Positions 5,377 through 6,426 of a stretch of 6,426 nucleotides of DNA are shown one piece after another. How positions within the stretch are numbered: position 1 is the first letter of the stretch; every line of letters begins with the position of its first letter. Source of the stretch: Phycisphaerales bacterium UBA4658 (GTDB taxonomy: Bacteria > Planctomycetota > Phycisphaerae > Phycisphaerales > UBA1924); contig DHLW01000183.1 of NCBI GenBank assembly GCA_002405485.1, positions 28,615-35,040 of the forward strand, in the 5' to 3' direction. The notes beneath the pieces were generated by a model that made no database searches, had not been told where the DNA came from, and saw only the letters and a program-made list of their open reading frames with translations. The position numbers and the translations under genes were made by a program.

Positions 5377-5386
5377 CCGCCCCGTC

Positions 5387-6331
5387 ATGCCCCCTCAAGC
5401 CCGCACCACACCTCCCGTTCCGGTCTCGCCCACCCATGTTCACATCGACGACGCCCGCTTCGTCGCCGACCTCGTGTCGCGGGCCCGCGTCGCCTCAGAC
5501 CTCTACGAGCAGCGCGCCGACCTCATCCTCGAAGCCCTCGCCGCTCGGCTCGGCACCAAGCTCGCGGTTCTCGGCATGATCCGCATCATCCCGGGCGCCC
5601 CCGCACCGGAACCTTTGCACGCCCGCCGGGTCTCATCCATGTCCATGGACGAGCTCAAGGCCCTCCACGACTATTACTCCGACATGTCCGCCGTTCCCGA
5701 CCCCGCCCTGGTCGCGTGCGTCACATGGATGGCCGCCAGCCCCAGCCCGGTCTCCGTCCTGCGGCGCGATCTGGTGCCCGACAACGTCTGGTACGCCTCC
5801 GACAACGTCATCAACTGCCGTCGCCCGGGCGGCGTAGACGATGAACTCCTCGCCGCCGCTCCAGCGAGCGAGCCCGGCCTCTACTACGCCACGAGCTTCC
5901 ACAAGGCCCTCGACGCCCCAGCATTCTCAGTACGCGATCGCGACATGCTGTTCCTGCTCGTGACGAGCATCGCCTGGTTGTTCGAAGACCTGAGCCTCGA
6001 GCAGACGGGCGCGTCGCTGCTCTCGTCGCTCACACCGAAGATGCAGCTCTCCCTCGCCGCGATGCTCGCCGGCGATTCCGAGAAACAGGCCGCTCGTCGG
6101 CTCGGCGTGACCTCCCACACCATCCATCAGCACGTCAAGCGCCTGCACCGACACTTCTCCGTCGTGTCCCGAGGCGAGCTCCTGCATCGCTGCTTCGCGC
6201 TCCGCCTCACGCCGGACTCCGTCCGCGCCGCCGCGTCCTCCAAGGGCAAGATCGCCTTCCCCGTTGAACTCGATCCCGACAAAGCCGCTTCCCGCCCGCG
6301 CACTCGCACAATCAAGAAGAGGGCGCGCTGA
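5387..6331 (+). CDS. LuxR-type HTH transcriptional regulator
   Basis: This 314-residue protein is a DNA-binding regulator with a C-terminal LuxR/GerE-type helix-turn-helix at about residues 215-270: LTPKMQLSLAAMLAGDSEKQ, AARRLGVTSHTIHQHVKRLH, RHFSVVSRGELLHRCF. That matches the family pattern 'LTpre-x-Vl-LLaGlSnKeiA-rLgiSphTVk-HvkriyrKLgv-sRaeL'. Residues 20-210 form an N-terminal region with helices and the text LVPDNVWYASD and YYATSFHKALDAPAFSVRDRDMLFLLVTSIAWLFEDL, a sensor-like region often seen in planctomycete LuxR proteins; it lacks a receiver-domain aspartate pattern and an acyl-homoserine-lactone-binding pattern that I can recognise, so the signal is unknown. Residues 296-314 are a basic tail (ASRPRTRTIKKRAR). 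I chose the ATG at 5387 because the frame upstream runs through the divergent gene. It is divergent from the HEAT-like gene with 79 bp between starts and may regulate itself or that neighbour. Confidence 0.88.
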   Translation: MPPQARTTPPVPVSPTHVHIDDARFVADLVSRARVASDLYEQRADLILEALAARLGTKLAVLGMIRIIPGAPAPEPLHARRVSSMSMDELKALHDYYSDMSAVPDPALVACVTWMAASPSPVSVLRRDLVPDNVWYASDNVINCRRPGGVDDELLAAAPASEPGLYYATSFHKALDAPAFSVRDRDMLFLLVTSIAWLFEDLSLEQTGASLLSSLTPKMQLSLAAMLAGDSEKQAARRLGVTSHTIHQHVKRLHRHFSVVSRGELLHRCFALRLTPDSVRAAASSKGKIAFPVELDPDKAASRPRTRTIKKRAR

Positions 6332-6416
6332 CCCGCACACCTCGCACGCGTCCGTCCCCCACCCCCCCCAACCTCCCCACCCACCCCTGCTCCCCGCAAC
6401 GCCCGAATCACGGGCG
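6332..6416 (+). terminator. C-rich, G-poor tract with hairpin; Rho-type terminator candidate
   Basis: Directly after the regulator's stop the plus strand is extremely C-rich and G-poor, particularly 6350-6400, then forms CGCCCG (6400-6405), a 5-base loop and CGGGCG (6411-6416). The hairpin has no U-tract, so it is not a standard intrinsic terminator. A C-rich, unstructured RNA of this length is what Rho loading sites look like, so Rho-dependent termination of the regulator mRNA is plausible. This is inference from composition. Confidence 0.35.
6356..6395 (-). other. G-quadruplex-prone tract
   Basis: Read on the minus strand this stretch holds six runs of three to eight G: GGGG (6395-6392), GGGG (6387-6384), GGG (6382-6380), GGGG (6378-6375), eight G (6369-6362) and GGGGG (6360-6356), separated by 1-5 bases. 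This fulfils the usual G3+ with short loops rule more than once. The plus strand could form the matching i-motif. The tract starts 24 bp behind the regulator gene. Confidence 0.55.
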
Positions 6417-6426
6417 AAACCGGTAC

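Noticed and set aside
4853..5386. Upstream extension of the LuxR-type gene on the plus strand
   Set aside because: The frame is open for 178 more codons but is antisense to the HEAT-like gene and Ser/Arg/Ala-rich. The regulator proper starts with MPPQARTT at 5387.
5308..5388. 27-residue N-terminal extension of the HEAT-like protein (start at 5388)
   Set aside because: The extra residues are Arg-rich and unlike the rest, they would overlap the ATG of the divergent regulator, and a TATTCT box sits between the two candidate starts.

Overview
This window is high-GC bacterial DNA and most likely comes from a planctomycete, probably of the Phycisphaerae group. That assignment is an inference from protein character: a small helical plus fibronectin-III-like protein of a kind common in Planctomycetota and Verrucomicrobiota, a LuxR-type regulator with the 'AGDSEKQAARRLGVTSHTIHQHVKRLHRHF' style of HTH domain, and a dispersed palindrome typical of those phyla. 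No rRNA, tRNA, transposase or CRISPR array is visible.

Layout. Five of the six genes lie on the minus strand. Reading that strand from right to left: an unrecognised helical (HEAT-like) protein of 418 residues (4051-5307); a regulatory interval with a promoter and a TPP riboswitch (3809-3953); thiC, the thiamin pyrimidine synthase (1800-3806); a membrane-anchored hypothetical protein 36 bp behind it (1236-1763); a 195-bp intergenic stretch with a degenerate 21-bp tandem repeat and small palindromes; the helical/Fn3-like protein (321-1040); and the start of a bestrophin-like (DUF4239) membrane protein that runs off the left edge (1-230). The only plus-strand gene is a LuxR-type regulator (5387-6331), divergent from the HEAT-like gene with 79 bp between the starts. 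Behind it lies a C-rich, G-poor tract that is G-quadruplex-prone on the opposite strand.

How it works together. The clear functional unit is thiC with its TPP riboswitch. The aptamer's conserved 3' segment (GGAGGGAA) doubles as the Shine-Dalgarno sequence of thiC, and P1 ends 2 nt before the ATG, so TPP binding should block translation initiation directly. The 175-residue protein may be read through from thiC. The other genes show no obvious functional link.

Most striking points. The thiC locus appears to have absorbed two different palindromic elements at sites where they do no harm. A 117-bp inverted-repeat element (39 codons, in frame) sits inside the thiC coding region near the N-terminus, and a short dispersed hairpin (CACAGGCG-TCC-CGCCTGTG) sits inside the variable P3 arm of the riboswitch. 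Separately, a five-copy 21-bp array precedes the Fn3-like gene, and several genes carry a TANNNT box 6-10 nt before the start codon without a Shine-Dalgarno, suggesting leaderless transcripts.
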